The notes beneath the pieces are model-generated. The model saw only the letters and a list, made by a program, of their open reading frames with translations, ran no database searches and was not told the DNA's origin. The translations under genes were made by a program, and so were the position numbers. Of a stretch of 53,258 nt of DNA, positions 1 to 9,228 are shown one piece after another; position 1 is the first letter of the stretch; every line of letters starts with the position of its first letter. This stretch comes from JBBDSH01 sp040905045 (GTDB taxonomy: Bacteria; Pseudomonadota; Gammaproteobacteria; Eutrophobiales; Eutrophobiaceae): assembly GCA_040905045.1 (NCBI GenBank), contig JBBDSH010000023.1:1-53258 (forward strand), in the 5' to 3' direction.

Positions 1-1904
1 GCGACGGCCGGCCCTATGCGGGCCGATTCCAGTTGCGCAAGTGCCTCGAACCATTCCTCTTCCACGCGGCTGCGTTCCTGCCTGGTCTCCGCCTGCTTGC
101 GCAACATTGCCTCCAGTTCGGAACGATCCCCGGTTGCATACAGTCCGGCAAGTTCCTGCTCGATGTCGGCCTGTTGCCGCTGCAGTGATTCAAGCCGCTG
201 TTCCAGTTTCGACACCTGCTTGCGCAGCGAATGCAGCGCCTGGCGCTGTTCGGCCTCGCGCCGACGCTGCTCCTTGCGGCCCGCGGAGGATATCGATCCA
301 CTCGCGGCGGGTTCAGCGGCCGCCGCCGTATCGCCGCTGTTCGCCATGAGCCAGCGGGCGTAGTCGTCGAGATCACCGTCAAACGGCTGTACCCGGCCGT
401 TGCTGACCAGGATTAATTGATCGGTGGTACTGCGCAGCAGATGCCGGTCATGCGCGATCACCACCAGCGCGCCGGTGTAATCCTGCAGGGCAAAGGCCAG
501 CGCGTCGCGCATATCCAGATCGAGATGGTTGGTGGGTTCGTCCAGCAACAACAGGTTCGGCCGCTGATACACCAGCATCGCCAGCACCAGCCGCGCGCGT
601 TCACCGCCGGAGAACGGCGCCACCGGCGCCAATGCCATCTCGCCGCGGAAACCGAACTGGCCGAGAAAGTTACGCAAGGATTGCTCGCGCGCGCTTTTAT
701 CCAGCCGCTGCATATGCAGCAACGGACTGGCACCGGGATCGAGCTGCTGCAGTTGATGCTGTTCAAAGAATCCGATACGCAGTTCCTGGGCGCCCACGCG
801 TTCGCCGGCGCGCAGCGGCAGTTTCCCGGCCAGCGATTTCACCAGGGTGGATTTACCCGCGCCGTTGCGGCCGAGCAGGCCAATGCGATCACCGGGCAGA
901 ATATTCAGGTCGACATCGTTTAATACCGGCACCCCGGGATAACCGCACTCGGCCCCGTCCATCTTCAGCAGCGGTGACGGCAGTTTTACCGGCGGCAGAA
1001 ATTCGAAGCGAAAGGCATGTTCGGGATCCACCGGCGTGATCAACTCCATGCGCTCCAGCGCCTTGATGCGGCTTTGCGCCTGTTTGGCCTTGTTGGCCTG
1101 GGCGCGGAAGCGATTGATGAATTTGCGGATATGCTCAATCTCGGTCTGCTGTTTTTCATAGGCCGCCTGCTGCTGTTGCAGCCGCTCGGCGCGCTGGCGT
1201 TCAAAGGCGGCGTAGTTGCCGCTGTACGCGTACACCCGGCCCCGTTCCATATGCACAATGCGGGTCGTCACCCGATCAAGAAAATCGCGATCGTGGGAAA
1301 TCAGCAACAATGTCCCCTGGTAGCCAAGCAGCCAGTTCTGCAGCCAGATCACCGCGTCCAGATCCAGGTGATTGGTCGGCTCGTCCAGCAACAACAGATC
1401 GGAACGGCACATGAGCGCCTGTGCCAGATTCAGGCGCATGCGCCAGCCGCCCGACAACTCACCCACCGGCAGGGATTCCTGTTCCGGCTCAAACCCCAGG
1501 CCGCTCATCAGCCGTCCGGCGCGGGCTTCGGCGCTGTAACCGCCGATGGATTCGAGGCGGCCGTAAAGATTCGCCAGCCGGTGGCCGTCACCGTCCGCCT
1601 CCGCCTGCACCAGCGCCTGCTGAATACGCCGCAATTCAGCATCACCGTCGATGACGTACTCGATGGCCGGGCGCCGGCCGGCCGGCGTTTCCTGCGCCAC
1701 ATGCGCGATGACCGGATCGCCGGCCAGATGCATTTCCCCGGCGTCGGCTTCCAGTTCACCCAGTATCAGGGCAAACAGGCTCGATTTTCCGCAGCCGTTG
1801 GCGCCGACGATTCCGGCCCGGTCGCCGGGATAGAACGTCAGATCCACATTTTCAAACAGCAGGTGCGGCCCGCGCCGCAGGGCGATATTGGTCAGATTCA
1901 GCAT
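1..1904 (-). CDS. yheS: ABC-F family ATPase, YheS-like (C-terminus cut by window edge)
   Basis: This is a ribosome-associated ABC-F protein with two ABC ATPase domains on one chain and no membrane segments. The start is the ATG at 1904. The first domain has Walker A GANGCGKSS, signature LSGGW and Walker B LLLLDEPTNHLD. A charged, Gln/Arg-rich linker rich in coiled-coil residues follows. The second domain has GRNGAGKST, signature FSGGERAR and a second LLLLDEPTNHLD. About 634 residues are visible with no stop before the window edge, close to the roughly 637 of E. coli YheS, so only the last residues are probably missing. ABC-F proteins act on translating ribosomes; the exact role of YheS is family knowledge and cannot be seen here. 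Confidence 0.9.
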   Translation of the reverse strand, partial: MLNLTNIALRRGPHLLFENVDLTFYPGDRAGIVGANGCGKSSLFALILGELEADAGEMHLAGDPVIAHVAQETPAGRRPAIEYVIDGDAELRRIQQALVQAEADGDGHRLANLYGRLESIGGYSAEARAGRLMSGLGFEPEQESLPVGELSGGWRMRLNLAQALMCRSDLLLLDEPTNHLDLDAVIWLQNWLLGYQGTLLLISHDRDFLDRVTTRIVHMERGRVYAYSGNYAAFERQRAERLQQQQAAYEKQQTEIEHIRKFINRFRAQANKAKQAQSRIKALERMELITPVDPEHAFRFEFLPPVKLPSPLLKMDGAECGYPGVPVLNDVDLNILPGDRIGLLGRNGAGKSTLVKSLAGKLPLRAGERVGAQELRIGFFEQHQLQQLDPGASPLLHMQRLDKSAREQSLRNFLGQFGFRGEMALAPVAPFSGGERARLVLAMLVYQRPNLLLLDEPTNHLDLDMRDALAFALQDYTGALVVIAHDRHLLRSTTDQLILVSNGRVQPFDGDLDDYARWLMANSGDTAAAAEPAASGSISSAGRKEQRRREAEQRQALHSLRKQVSKLEQRLESLQRQQADIEQELAGLYATGDRSELEAMLRKQAETRQERSRVEEEWFEALAQLESARIGPAV

Positions 1905-2025
1905 GGCCGCGAGTATACCGATCCAGGCATGACTTTTCCCCTTACAGACTGGCGCCGCCGGCGGACTGCCATTAGAATCAGCGCCCCGGCTTCATTCGCC
2001 CGCATCATTCAATCCCGATTCCATC

Positions 2026-3228
2026 ATGCCGCGACGATTCAAACTGCCCGAATTCCTGCTCGCCCGGCCGCGATTGGCGGCCTTCGCGCTGCTGGCCACG
2101 TTCTGTTCCGGCTTCGGCCAGACCTTTTTCATCTCCGTCTTCGGCGAACAACTGCGCGCGACGCACGATATCAGCCATACCGTTTACGGCTCGCTCTACG
2201 CCGGCGCCACGCTGATCGGCGGACTGCTTCTCCTGCGCGGCGGTGTCTACATCGATCGCTGGCCGCTGCACCGGATCACCACCGCCTCCGTCCTGTTGCT
2301 GGCGCTGGGTTGCCTGCTCACCGGCCTGGCCTGGCACAGTCTCATACTGGGGCTGGGATTCGTGCTTATCCGCCTGGGCGGCCAGGGCATGATGGGGCAA
2401 CTGGGACTGACCGTGGCCGGCCGCTACTTCGGCGCGCACCGGGGCAAGGCGGTGGCGCTGGCGGCGCTGGGCTTCCCCCTGAGTGAATCCATCCTGCCCG
2501 CGGCCGCGGTTTTCCTGATGACCCGGCACGGACCGGCGGGCGCCTGGATCGCGGCGGCATTATTACTGGTCCTGGTATTGTTGCCGTTATTGCGCCGGCT
2601 GGCGCGCCATGCCGCGCGGCCGCAGCACGGGATGCCGGAAAAGGAAGAGAAAAACAACATGGTTCACTATACCCGTAACGAGACCCTGCGCGATCCGGCC
2701 TTTTATCGGCTCATGCCGGCCCTGCTTATCACACCGTTCACCGTCACCGGCGTACTTTTTCACCAGTCCGCCATCGCCGAAGCGCGCGGCTGGTCATTAA
2801 GCCTGGTTGCCAGTGCCTTCACGGCATTCGCCGTCGGTCATCTGCTGCCCCTGTTGACCGCCGGCCCGCTGGTCGACCGACACGGCGCCCGGCGCTGCCT
2901 GCCGCCGGCCCTGCTGCCCATGGTGGCCGGGCTTTTCCTCCTGGCCGCGGGCGACGCCGACTGGGTGATCTTCGCCTACATGGGATTGACCGGCATGTCG
3001 CTGGGACTGATTTCCATCACCGGCGGCGCACTCTGGCCGGAACGTTACGGCACGCGGCACCTGGGCGCGATTCGCTCCATGGCCCAGGCCGTTATGATTC
3101 TGTCCACCGCCGTCGCGCCGGTGTTACTCGGCGCAATGCTGGATTACGGCGTCAGTGTCAGCGCCCTGGCGAACACGTTGGCCGTGATGGCGATACTGTC
3201 GGCATTGCTGGCTGCCACTGCCCGCTGA
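2026..3228 (+). CDS. MFS transporter
   Basis: This 400-residue protein has about 12 hydrophobic segments in two halves of six, separated by a charged central loop near residue 205 (EKEEKNN). That is the usual layout of a major facilitator carrier. The first half contains a G-x-x-x-D-R type loop (GGVYIDRW) and the second half a related loop (LVDRHGARR), both typical of the family between helices 2-3 and 8-9. The start is the ATG at 2026. The gene stands alone, divergent from the ABC-F gene and followed at once by a REP-like repeat. The substrate cannot be told from the sequence. Confidence 0.85.
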   Translation: MPRRFKLPEFLLARPRLAAFALLATFCSGFGQTFFISVFGEQLRATHDISHTVYGSLYAGATLIGGLLLLRGGVYIDRWPLHRITTASVLLLALGCLLTGLAWHSLILGLGFVLIRLGGQGMMGQLGLTVAGRYFGAHRGKAVALAALGFPLSESILPAAAVFLMTRHGPAGAWIAAALLLVLVLLPLLRRLARHAARPQHGMPEKEEKNNMVHYTRNETLRDPAFYRLMPALLITPFTVTGVLFHQSAIAEARGWSLSLVASAFTAFAVGHLLPLLTAGPLVDRHGARRCLPPALLPMVAGLFLLAAGDADWVIFAYMGLTGMSLGLISITGGALWPERYGTRHLGAIRSMAQAVMILSTAVAPVLLGAMLDYGVSVSALANTLAVMAILSALLAATAR

Positions 3229-3229
3229 A

Positions 3230-3313
3230 TTCGGCCCGGGGGCGGGCCTCCCACAAGCTTCGTTTCACGCCGGAAATAAACCCTGGTTGTAGGAGCGGCG
3301 CCCTCGCCGCGAA
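3230..3313. repeat. REP/BIME-like intergenic repeat
   Basis: Two inverted REP-like units face each other. The left one reads TTCGGCCCGG...CCTCCCACAA and the right one TGTAGGAGCGGCG...CGCCGCGAA, with a spacer containing GTTTCA and AACCCTGG. Each unit can fold as a GC hairpin. The same module recurs at least eight times between genes in this window. Confidence 0.75.
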
Positions 3314-3393
3314 TGATCATCTCAGTTGTAACTGAATTTGTTTTTATTGGCTATTGCTGGCACGGTACTGGAAAGTAAAACAAACTGTCGTTT

Positions 3394-4569
3394 ATGTTCT
3401 TTGCAAAATACGGCCTCGTATGCGCCGTGGCGGTCACAACAGGTTACAGCCTTGTCTTATCTTCACCGGCTGCGGCCGAAGGCCTCAAGGCCGGACCGCT
3501 GGAACTGGGCGGCGCGGTGCGCATGAACCTCATAGACAAAAGCTGGGAAACCCGGCAGCAGCGTTTCTCGCGCGCGGACCTGGAATTCGATACCCTGCGC
3601 GGCGAACTGCGGCTGAACGCGGACCGCTGGAGCGGCTCGGCGCAATACCGCCTGTATTATTACGATGAAACCGATCGCGTCACCCACTTCCTGCATCACG
3701 CCTGGCTGGGTTATGAACCCGACGATCACAGTCGCATAAAAGCGGGCATACACAAGGTGCCGTTCGGCAACCTGCCTTTTAATTCCAACAGCTACTTTTT
3801 CTCACTGGCCTACTACGTCGGCCTGGAAGACGACTACGACCTGGGTTTGAAATACACCCGCAGCATGGGACCGTGGCGCTGGGACGCGGCCTATTACATT
3901 GCCGATGAAGGCAGTTACTTCGGAGACAGTGATGACAGCGCACGCTATTCCTACGACGTGGTAAAGAGCCCGAACTCCGCCAATCACGAAGAGCACCAGA
4001 TCAATACCCGCCTGAGTTACAGTTTCGATCACGGCCGCGACGCGGATTCGGAACTGGGCGTATCGCTGCAAGCGGGCCGCATTCCCAACGACGCCGGCGG
4101 CACCGGTTCACATCTTGCCGCCGCGGTTCACTGGAACGGCGACTTCGGTGCCTGGAACGTCAAAGTCCAGAGTCTCTGGTACCGCTACAACCTGGCCAAT
4201 CCGCCGGGCCGGGACAACCGCATCGTGGTTATGGGTGCCTACGACTTTCCCTATAACGTCGCCGCCGAAGGCCACATGCATACCCTCGGCATCAGTTACG
4301 ACTGGAACATCGACTACGGCTGGCTGCAGGGCATCACCATCTATAACGATTACAGTTATTTCGTCAAAGCCAAGGACGACTTTTCCGACAGCCACCAGAA
4401 CGTCGCCGGCATGGCATTCGATGTCTCACCCTTTCATATCTACGCGGATATCGCCGTCGGCAAGCACAACGCCTGGATCGGGCCCGACTTCAGTAACGCC
4501 CTGACCGACGGGGGCAATGACGACAAGTTCCACACCCGGCTGAACCTGAACATCGGGTTGTATTTTTAA
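3394..4569 (+). CDS. Outer-membrane porin, OprP/OprO-like
   Basis: This 391-residue protein has a Sec signal peptide: a hydrophobic stretch followed by SSPAAAEG, with cleavage likely near residue 28. The mature part alternates polar and aromatic residues as in beta strands and ends GLYF, with the terminal Phe typical of Gram-negative outer-membrane barrels. Strand-like stretches such as AQYRLYYYDE and HHAWLGYEPD, followed by a KVPFG-containing segment, fit phosphate-selective-type porins. It is monocistronic, with BIME-like repeats on both sides. A 3' fragment of a second copy lies at 6110-6211. The substrate is not predictable. Confidence 0.8.
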   Translation: MFFAKYGLVCAVAVTTGYSLVLSSPAAAEGLKAGPLELGGAVRMNLIDKSWETRQQRFSRADLEFDTLRGELRLNADRWSGSAQYRLYYYDETDRVTHFLHHAWLGYEPDDHSRIKAGIHKVPFGNLPFNSNSYFFSLAYYVGLEDDYDLGLKYTRSMGPWRWDAAYYIADEGSYFGDSDDSARYSYDVVKSPNSANHEEHQINTRLSYSFDHGRDADSELGVSLQAGRIPNDAGGTGSHLAAAVHWNGDFGAWNVKVQSLWYRYNLANPPGRDNRIVVMGAYDFPYNVAAEGHMHTLGISYDWNIDYGWLQGITIYNDYSYFVKAKDDFSDSHQNVAGMAFDVSPFHIYADIAVGKHNAWIGPDFSNALTDGGNDDKFHTRLNLNIGLYF

Positions 4570-4571
4570 AC

Positions 4572-4791
4572 GCACCGTTCGGCTCGGGGTCGGGCCTCCC
4601 ACAACCACGGTTTTACCCCAGCCGATGAACCCTGGTAGTGGGAGCGGCGACCCCGCCGCGAACCAGACCATTCGGCCCGGGGGCGGGCCTCCCACAACCA
4701 CGGTTTTACCTCGATGATGAACCTTGCCTGTAGGAGCGGCGCCCCGCCGCGAACCAGACCATTCGACCAGAGGTCGGCCTCCCACAACCCG
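4572..4791. repeat. Tandem BIME array, about 2.3 units of about 92 bp
   Basis: Directly after the porin stop, a unit starting TTCGGC and ending CGCGAACCAGACCA occurs twice, followed by a partial third copy starting TTCGACCAGAGGTCGG. Each unit pairs an inverted and a direct REP-like hairpin around an ACCACGGTTTTACC spacer. Copies one and two differ by scattered substitutions. The array lies next to the boundary of the IS4 remnant. Confidence 0.75.
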
Positions 4792-4839
4792 AATCCTCTA
4801 AAAAGGGGACGCTACCTGTGGGATCCCCACGAAAATCGG

Positions 4840-5490
4840 TTAAATTGATGTCGCCTTCCCCATTGTTTCGCTCTCCTCGAAGAGGCAATGCGATTGGATA
4901 ATGGCATGTAACCGCTGCCAGGCCAGGAGGAGGTGGTGTGCGGTCAAGGTGACACGCCGGTCATCGATACTCTTCAGGCCGATAAAAATCGTGGATAATA
5001 CTTTGCGCGTTCTTACAGTATTGGCCTGATACTGCCAATGTTGCCCGGTCCGTTCCGTGGCCTTGCCCAGCAGCCAGGCCACCAGTAACGCCAGGTTCGC
5101 AATGAGTAACATCACCTGTAAACGTTCGACCTGATAGGTCAGGTGTAACTCCAGCGCCAAACCAAACCGGGTGCTTTTCATATCCCGGAACGATTCCTCA
5201 ATTTGCATGCGCTGGGCATACAGTCTAACGACTTTCCTGGCCAGTTTTGATTGCAAGGGTAATGAGGTGGCTAATAACCAGGGTTCTTTCCCCACCGCTG
5301 CGGCCCGGCGGCTGCGCGTCGCCCGAGAAGGTTTCCCGAACCGGTTTTTCTGCCCCCGGCCTTTCGGTTTGGCGTGGTACATAATCAGTTGGCAATCAAT
5401 GGGATTGCTGCGTGTCAGGCGGGCCGCCCCCACCCGTTTGGGTGTCGGGGTGGCCTGTTCATGCAGGGTTTTACAGTGGGGATACCTCAG
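4840..5490 (-). pseudogene. IS4-family transposase, C-terminal fragment
   Basis: About 216 residues of a DDE transposase remain. The clearest mark is the YREK signature Y-x2-R-x3-E-x6-K, seen as YAQRMQIEESFRDMK. It is followed by the helical stretch LQVMLLIANLALLVAWLLGK typical of IS4 C-termini. Upstream it keeps a region like the linker before the catalytic Glu (KPKGRGQKNRFGKPSR). The N-terminal half with the first two catalytic Asp residues is absent. The frame runs into the end of the phasin-like gene near 5495, which marks the breakpoint. It cannot be active. Confidence 0.85.
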
Positions 5491-5500
5491 GGACGCTTCC

Positions 5501-6001
5501 CTATTTTTTCTTTTTCGTCGCTTTTTTCCCGGCAGGTTTTGCGGCAGCCGGTTGCATGCCCTCCCAGGCGGACAACCACTGCTCCTGGATTTCCACGGCA
5601 CGGTTCGCAAAATCCCGCCAGTTGTTTGCCAGTATATCTTCCGGCTGTTCCTTGCTGGGAGCCGATGAACGCAGCGTATTGAACCATGTACTCCAGAGTT
5701 GCTGCTGCATATCATTCCATTGAACCATGCCCTCTTCCATTTTCTGAGTCCACTGTTTTATTGATTCGGGGCTGCCTTCTGTATGCTGCGCCTTTTCAGC
5801 CAGTGTAACCAGCGATTTCCTTTGAGCGTCAAGTGCACTTTTAACCTGCTGCTCCATCATATCCAGTGTCTGTTGCCAGGTATCATGCGGTGCGGCTCCG
5901 CCCATACTTTGCAGGGTTTCAAGCCAGTCACTCATCCATTTCTGTTGCTGATCCATCCATTTTTTCTGAAAATCGGATACTTGATTGGGCACGTCTGACA
6001 T
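5501..6001 (-). CDS. Phasin-like helical protein with Lys-rich tail
   Basis: This 166-residue soluble protein is rich in Gln, Trp and Met and is predicted almost wholly helical (WMDQQQKWMSDWLETLQSM, WTQKMEEGMVQWNDMQQQLW). It ends with an Ala/Pro/Lys tail, AAAKPAGKKATKKKK. Amphipathic helices followed by such a tail resemble phasins and PhaM-type proteins on polyhydroxyalkanoate granules, but I see no decisive motif. The start at 6001 follows the SD-like GGAAGAGG. The 3' end abuts the truncated transposase. The product is likely a real protein; the function is tentative. Confidence 0.55.
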   Translation of the reverse strand: MSDVPNQVSDFQKKWMDQQQKWMSDWLETLQSMGGAAPHDTWQQTLDMMEQQVKSALDAQRKSLVTLAEKAQHTEGSPESIKQWTQKMEEGMVQWNDMQQQLWSTWFNTLRSSAPSKEQPEDILANNWRDFANRAVEIQEQWLSAWEGMQPAAAKPAGKKATKKKK

Positions 6002-6109
6002 AATCTATTACCTCTTCCGTATGGCTATCGCAGCCATGAAAATGTTACAATCTCACATATCCAAGTATAGCTGACTGTACCGAAAAGGGAATGGCGTCCC
6101 CTTTTAATT

Positions 6110-6211
6110 GATGCCTGGATCGGGCTCGACTTCGGCAATGCGCTGGCCGGCGGCGGCAACGATGATGAATTCCACACCCGCTTGAATCTCAACATCGGGT
6201 TGTATTTTTAA
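6110..6211 (+). pseudogene. 3' fragment of a second porin gene
   Basis: The last 33 codons of a porin remain, from DAWIGLDFG to NIGLYF and stop. They match the end of the 3394-4569 porin at almost every residue, but with many synonymous differences. The fragment begins directly at the right edge of the IS4 remnant and is followed by the same type of REP-like sequence as the intact gene. A paralogous or tandem porin was therefore cut by the insertion and its 5' part lost. Confidence 0.85.
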
Positions 6212-6217
6212 ACGCTT

Positions 6218-6396
6218 CATTCGGCGCGTGGTCGCGCCTCCTACCGGCTTCGTTTTACCCCGATACCGAACCCTGCCCGTAGGGGGAAGTGGTGTATAGC
6301 CTGTCCCGGACCCCGGCTGTTGACCGGGGCAGGCTTGATCCGGAAGATGCACCGTTAACGGAGCTAAGGATGCAACGGCGACCCCGCCTCGAATAA
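6218..6396. repeat. Diverged BIME with an inserted CCTGTCCCGG hairpin
   Basis: The REP-like start TTCGGCGCGTGGTCGCGCCTCC and the end GGCGACCCCGCCTCGAA are separated by an insertion holding the hairpin AGCCTGTCCCGG...CCGGGGCAGGCT (6298-6338). A near-identical hairpin occurs at 16159-16197. The region is non-coding. Confidence 0.55.
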
Positions 6397-6404
6397 CTCT
6401 TTTT

Positions 6405-7756
6405 TTAATTGGAACTGGCAAAGCCGTCATTCTGCCAGAACTCCTGCTGCGCCTGATTGACCTTGAACAGATATCGGCGCGATTCCGGCAGGGGATGATT
6501 GTTTCTTAAACGTTCGTACACCTCGTCGGGATTCAGGCGGTTGATCATGGACAGCGCCCGATCGCGACTGGAGGAAAAAGTCCGGAACACATTCCCGGCA
6601 CCGCCGTTGTAGGCGGAGATCACCGAATACCGCTTCGAGTTGTGATCCCGTATCGATGCCAGATAACGATCCTGCAGGATATGCAAATAGGCGGCACCGG
6701 TATCGATATTGTTTTCCGGATCAAACAAATAGTCCGGCGTGGGTTCGTCATTGCGCCGCTTGATCTTCTCGAACACATCCCGGCCCGCCGTGGAAGGTAC
6801 AATCTGCATGAGACCGTAGGCCGGCGCCGGACTGACGGCGAAGGGATTGAAACTGCTTTCCGTTTTCATGATGCCGTAGACCAGGCTTTCCGTGACGTTG
6901 TATTGCCGGCTGTACTTCTTTACCAGGGCGGCGTANNNNNNNNNNNNNNNNNNNNNNNNNNNNNNNNNNNNNNNNNNNNNNNNNNNNNNNNNNNNNNNNN
7001 NNNNNNNNNNNNNNNNNNNNNNNNNNNNNNNNNNNCCAGGCTTTCCGTGACGTTGTATTGCCGGCTGTACTTCTTTACCAGGGCGGCGTATTTGTAGGCG
7101 CGTACATTCTCGTGGCTGGGGATCAGCGGAAACACCACCCGCAAACCCTCGCGCCCGCCGATGCTGATCCGCTCCAGTTTATTGGCGATGAGGTAATCGG
7201 CGTAGCGGCCGGCGCGCCACTCCCAGCGGATCGGCTTGCCATCCTGATCCAGCACCTGTTCGTACAGGAACGGCGGCCTGCTGCTCGAACCCGGCGCCGC
7301 GGCGGAATACATGTCCACTTCGCGTGGATCGTCCGGAGTCAGCAGCGTCGTGACAATGGCCTGCTTCAGGTGTTGCCGCTGCGATTCCGGCGCGACGGTT
7401 TCCACGGCCACCCGGCCCGCCTCGAAATCGACATAGGCGCGGCTGTAGTATTCGTCGGTGTACTTGACGTATTCCTTGGGCGTGGGCTGCCGCGCTTCCT
7501 CCTCGCCCCAGATGGTCTCGACTATATTCCGGAATTGTTCAATGCGCGCCTTCAGCGCACGGATTTCCGCGGGCAGATGGTGGGGATTGGCGGCGACATA
7601 CATCGCCTTGTCTTCCACAACCCTCGCGGCGGCCTTGCCCGGATCATCGGCGGTGATGATCTTTCCGGCACGTTGAATATCCGTCACCGTACAGCCGGCC
7701 AGGATCAGCGCCAGCAACAGCAGGAATTTGAACGGGAACGGCGGACGGGGAATCAT
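6405..7756 (-). CDS. mltC: Membrane-bound lytic murein transglycosylase C (interrupted by an artefactual N gap)
   Basis: This lipoprotein enzyme cleaves the MurNAc-GlcNAc bond of peptidoglycan with 1,6-anhydro ring formation. The N-terminus MIPRPPF... ends in a lipobox LAGC. An MltC-type N-domain follows (VKYTDEYYSRAYVDFEAG...VETV), then a C-terminal SLT domain with catalytic Glu in ESSFNP and the pattern AYGLMQIVP...YLFDPENNIDTGAAYL...SAYNGG. The coding sequence is split by 100 N. Collapsing the duplicated 55 bp restores one frame, because the removed 155 bp leaves 244 codons before MKTESS, giving a protein of about 398 residues. That is a little longer than the roughly 359 of E. coli MltC. 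It stands alone on the minus strand. Confidence 0.9.
6936..7035. other. Assembly gap (100 N) with duplicated 55-bp flanks
   Basis: Bases 6881-6935 and 7036-7090 are identical over 55 bp on either side of exactly 100 N. The two contigs overlap and were not merged, so no sequence is missing. True coordinates downstream are 155 bp smaller. Confidence 0.95.
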
Positions 7757-7904
7757 TGCGTCAGATTCACAAGAGTCGGTTCATACACGGCAGCACGCAA
7801 CATAACCATTATGATACCCTATCGATCATGACAAGTGGAGATACGTCATACCAGTGAAATCTGCCGGACCAGGCCTGTCCCTGACCAATGACTCACCATC
7901 AGAC

Positions 7905-7931
7905 GAACCTTGAACCTTGAACCTTGAACCT
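7905..7931. repeat. Heptanucleotide tandem repeat, GAACCTT x 3.9
   Basis: GAACCTT is repeated three full times plus six bases in the intergenic region between mltC and the EamA gene. It is non-coding on both strands. Such arrays can vary in copy number, but no promoter link is visible. Confidence 0.7.
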
Positions 7932-8012
7932 AAAGCCTTTGACTGGACTTGATCCCCGTAAACCTCTATCGTTCCCGCCCCTGAATACAATCCCGGCCGT
8001 ACAATCAATAAA

Positions 8013-8939
8013 ATGACCAACCAGTCCGGACACCCGTCCCACCACAACGCCCGCGCCTACACCTTACTGGTCCTGACCATGCTGTGCTGGAGCAGCAACG
8101 CCATTCTCAGCCGCATCGCCGTGGGCGAGATCTCACCCATGCTGCTGGTGTCCCTGCGCTGGCTGGGGTCGGTCCTGCTGGTACTGGCCTTCGCGCGTCA
8201 TTATGTGTTTCGCGATTGGCCCGTACTGAAAAAACACCTGCGCCTGTTCGCCGCCATGGGTGCGCTGGGCTTCGCCGCCTTCAACGCCCTGTTCTACGTC
8301 GCCGCCCATCACACTACCGGTGTCAACATCGGCATTATCCAGGGCGCCATGCCGGTCTGGGTTCTCATCGGCGCCTTCGCCGCCTACCGCACACCGGTCA
8401 CCAAAGCCCAGATGGCGGGTGTGGCTGTAACACTCACGGGCGTCATCATAGTCGCCAGCGCCGGCAGCCTGGAACGCCTGCTGGCCCTGTCCATCAACAA
8501 GGGTGACGCCCTGCTGATCCTCGCCACTATGTTATACGCGGGCTACGCCGTGGGCCTGCACCGCCGGCCCAATGTCTCCGCGCTGGGTCTGTTCACGATC
8601 CTGGCCATCTCGGCCTTCTTCACATCCCTGCCCCTGGTCGCCGCGGAGTACGCCCTGGGCAAGCTCCTCTGGCCCACGCCCACCGGCTGGTTTGTCGCCG
8701 GCATGGTGACCCTGTTCCCGTCGTTCCTGGCGCAATTATTCTTTATGAACGGGGTGGCGCTGATCGGGCCCGGCCGAGCGGCGCTGTTCGGCAACCTTGT
8801 CCCCGTGTTCGTACCGATACTGGCGATTCTGATACTCGGCGAATCGTTCGAGATCTTTCACGCCGTCGGACTGGCCCTGGTTCTGGGCGGTATCTGGCTG
8901 GCGGAGCAAACCAAACGCACCTCGCAAGAAAAGCGGTGA
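8013..8939 (+). CDS. EamA-family (DMT) transporter
   Basis: This 308-residue inner-membrane protein has ten hydrophobic segments in two EamA repeats. The first starts near MLCWSSNAILSRIAVGEISPMLLVSLRW and the second near DALLILATMLYAGYAVGLHRR. Both have the family's typical end, seen as VLIGAFAAY and FVPILAILILGESFEIFHAVG. The family exports metabolites or drugs; the substrate is unknown. The gene is isolated, with a GC hairpin just after the stop. Confidence 0.85.
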   Translation: MTNQSGHPSHHNARAYTLLVLTMLCWSSNAILSRIAVGEISPMLLVSLRWLGSVLLVLAFARHYVFRDWPVLKKHLRLFAAMGALGFAAFNALFYVAAHHTTGVNIGIIQGAMPVWVLIGAFAAYRTPVTKAQMAGVAVTLTGVIIVASAGSLERLLALSINKGDALLILATMLYAGYAVGLHRRPNVSALGLFTILAISAFFTSLPLVAAEYALGKLLWPTPTGWFVAGMVTLFPSFLAQLFFMNGVALIGPGRAALFGNLVPVFVPILAILILGESFEIFHAVGLALVLGGIWLAEQTKRTSQEKR

Positions 8940-8953
8940 ACCATGCATGGCAC

Positions 8954-8979
8954 GCGCCCGGCTCGTTTTTCACGGGCGC
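8954..8979 (+). terminator. GC hairpin after the EamA gene, possible terminator
   Basis: Arms GCGCCCG and CGGGCGC enclose a 12-base loop 14 bp after the stop. The T-run lies in the loop rather than after the stem, so this is not a classic intrinsic terminator. Confidence 0.3.
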
Positions 8980-9078
8980 TCTATTACGCTTGACGTAATA
9001 CCCATTGAATCGAATGAGGAGATTTCTCCCGCCGGTCGAAATGACTTCCATGGCTCCACTCCTGATGGCAAGCCCTGG

Positions 9079-9228
9079 TTGTGGGAGCGGCCACTCGGCC
9101 ACGAACTCTTGATTCGGCCCGTGGTCGGGCCTCCTACAAGCTCCGTTTCACACCGGCGTCAAACCTTGCTTGTGGGAGCGGCGCCCCCGGCTTACAACAT
9201 GCCGGGGCAGGCTCTCGCCGCGAATTAA
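9079..9228. repeat. BIME-like repeat cluster
   Basis: Two direct REP-like units (TTGTGGGAGCGGCCACTCGG and TTGTGGGAGCGGCGCC) flank an inverted one (TTCGGCCCGTGGTCGGGCC). The last unit is split by an insertion containing CCGGCTTACAACATGCCGG. The 9014-9048 segment just before belongs to another repeat (GATTTCTCCC...GGTCGAAATGAC), found inverted near 48900 and 53170. Confidence 0.65.

Larger units (their letters stand above)
4801..6105. mobile_element. Decayed IS4-family element with a possible passenger gene
   Basis: The left edge AAAAGGGGACGCT (from 4801) and the inverse of the right edge (AAAAGGGGACGCC, ending 6105) match at 12 of 13 positions and could be the terminal inverted repeats. Between them lie the C-terminal half of an IS4 transposase and an intact phasin-like gene where the transposase N-terminus should be. 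No target duplication is visible. The transposase remnant is certain. The outer boundaries are inference, because the right-hand repeat is also part of a small hairpin (AAAAGGG...CCCCTTTT). Confidence 0.5.

Noticed and set aside
417..923. Long plus-strand frame with 168 codons
   Set aside because: It is the reverse strand of the ABC-F gene; composition and lack of motifs show it is a shadow.
1017..2486. 489-codon plus-strand frame running into the MFS gene
   Set aside because: It lies antisense to the ABC-F gene and out of frame over the MFS gene. No family resemblance.
4566..4888. Short minus-strand frames after the porin
   Set aside because: They only translate the tandem BIME repeats.
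5374..5723. Plus-strand frames of about 100 codons across the IS4/phasin junction
   Set aside because: They cross two real reading frames antisense and show no motif.
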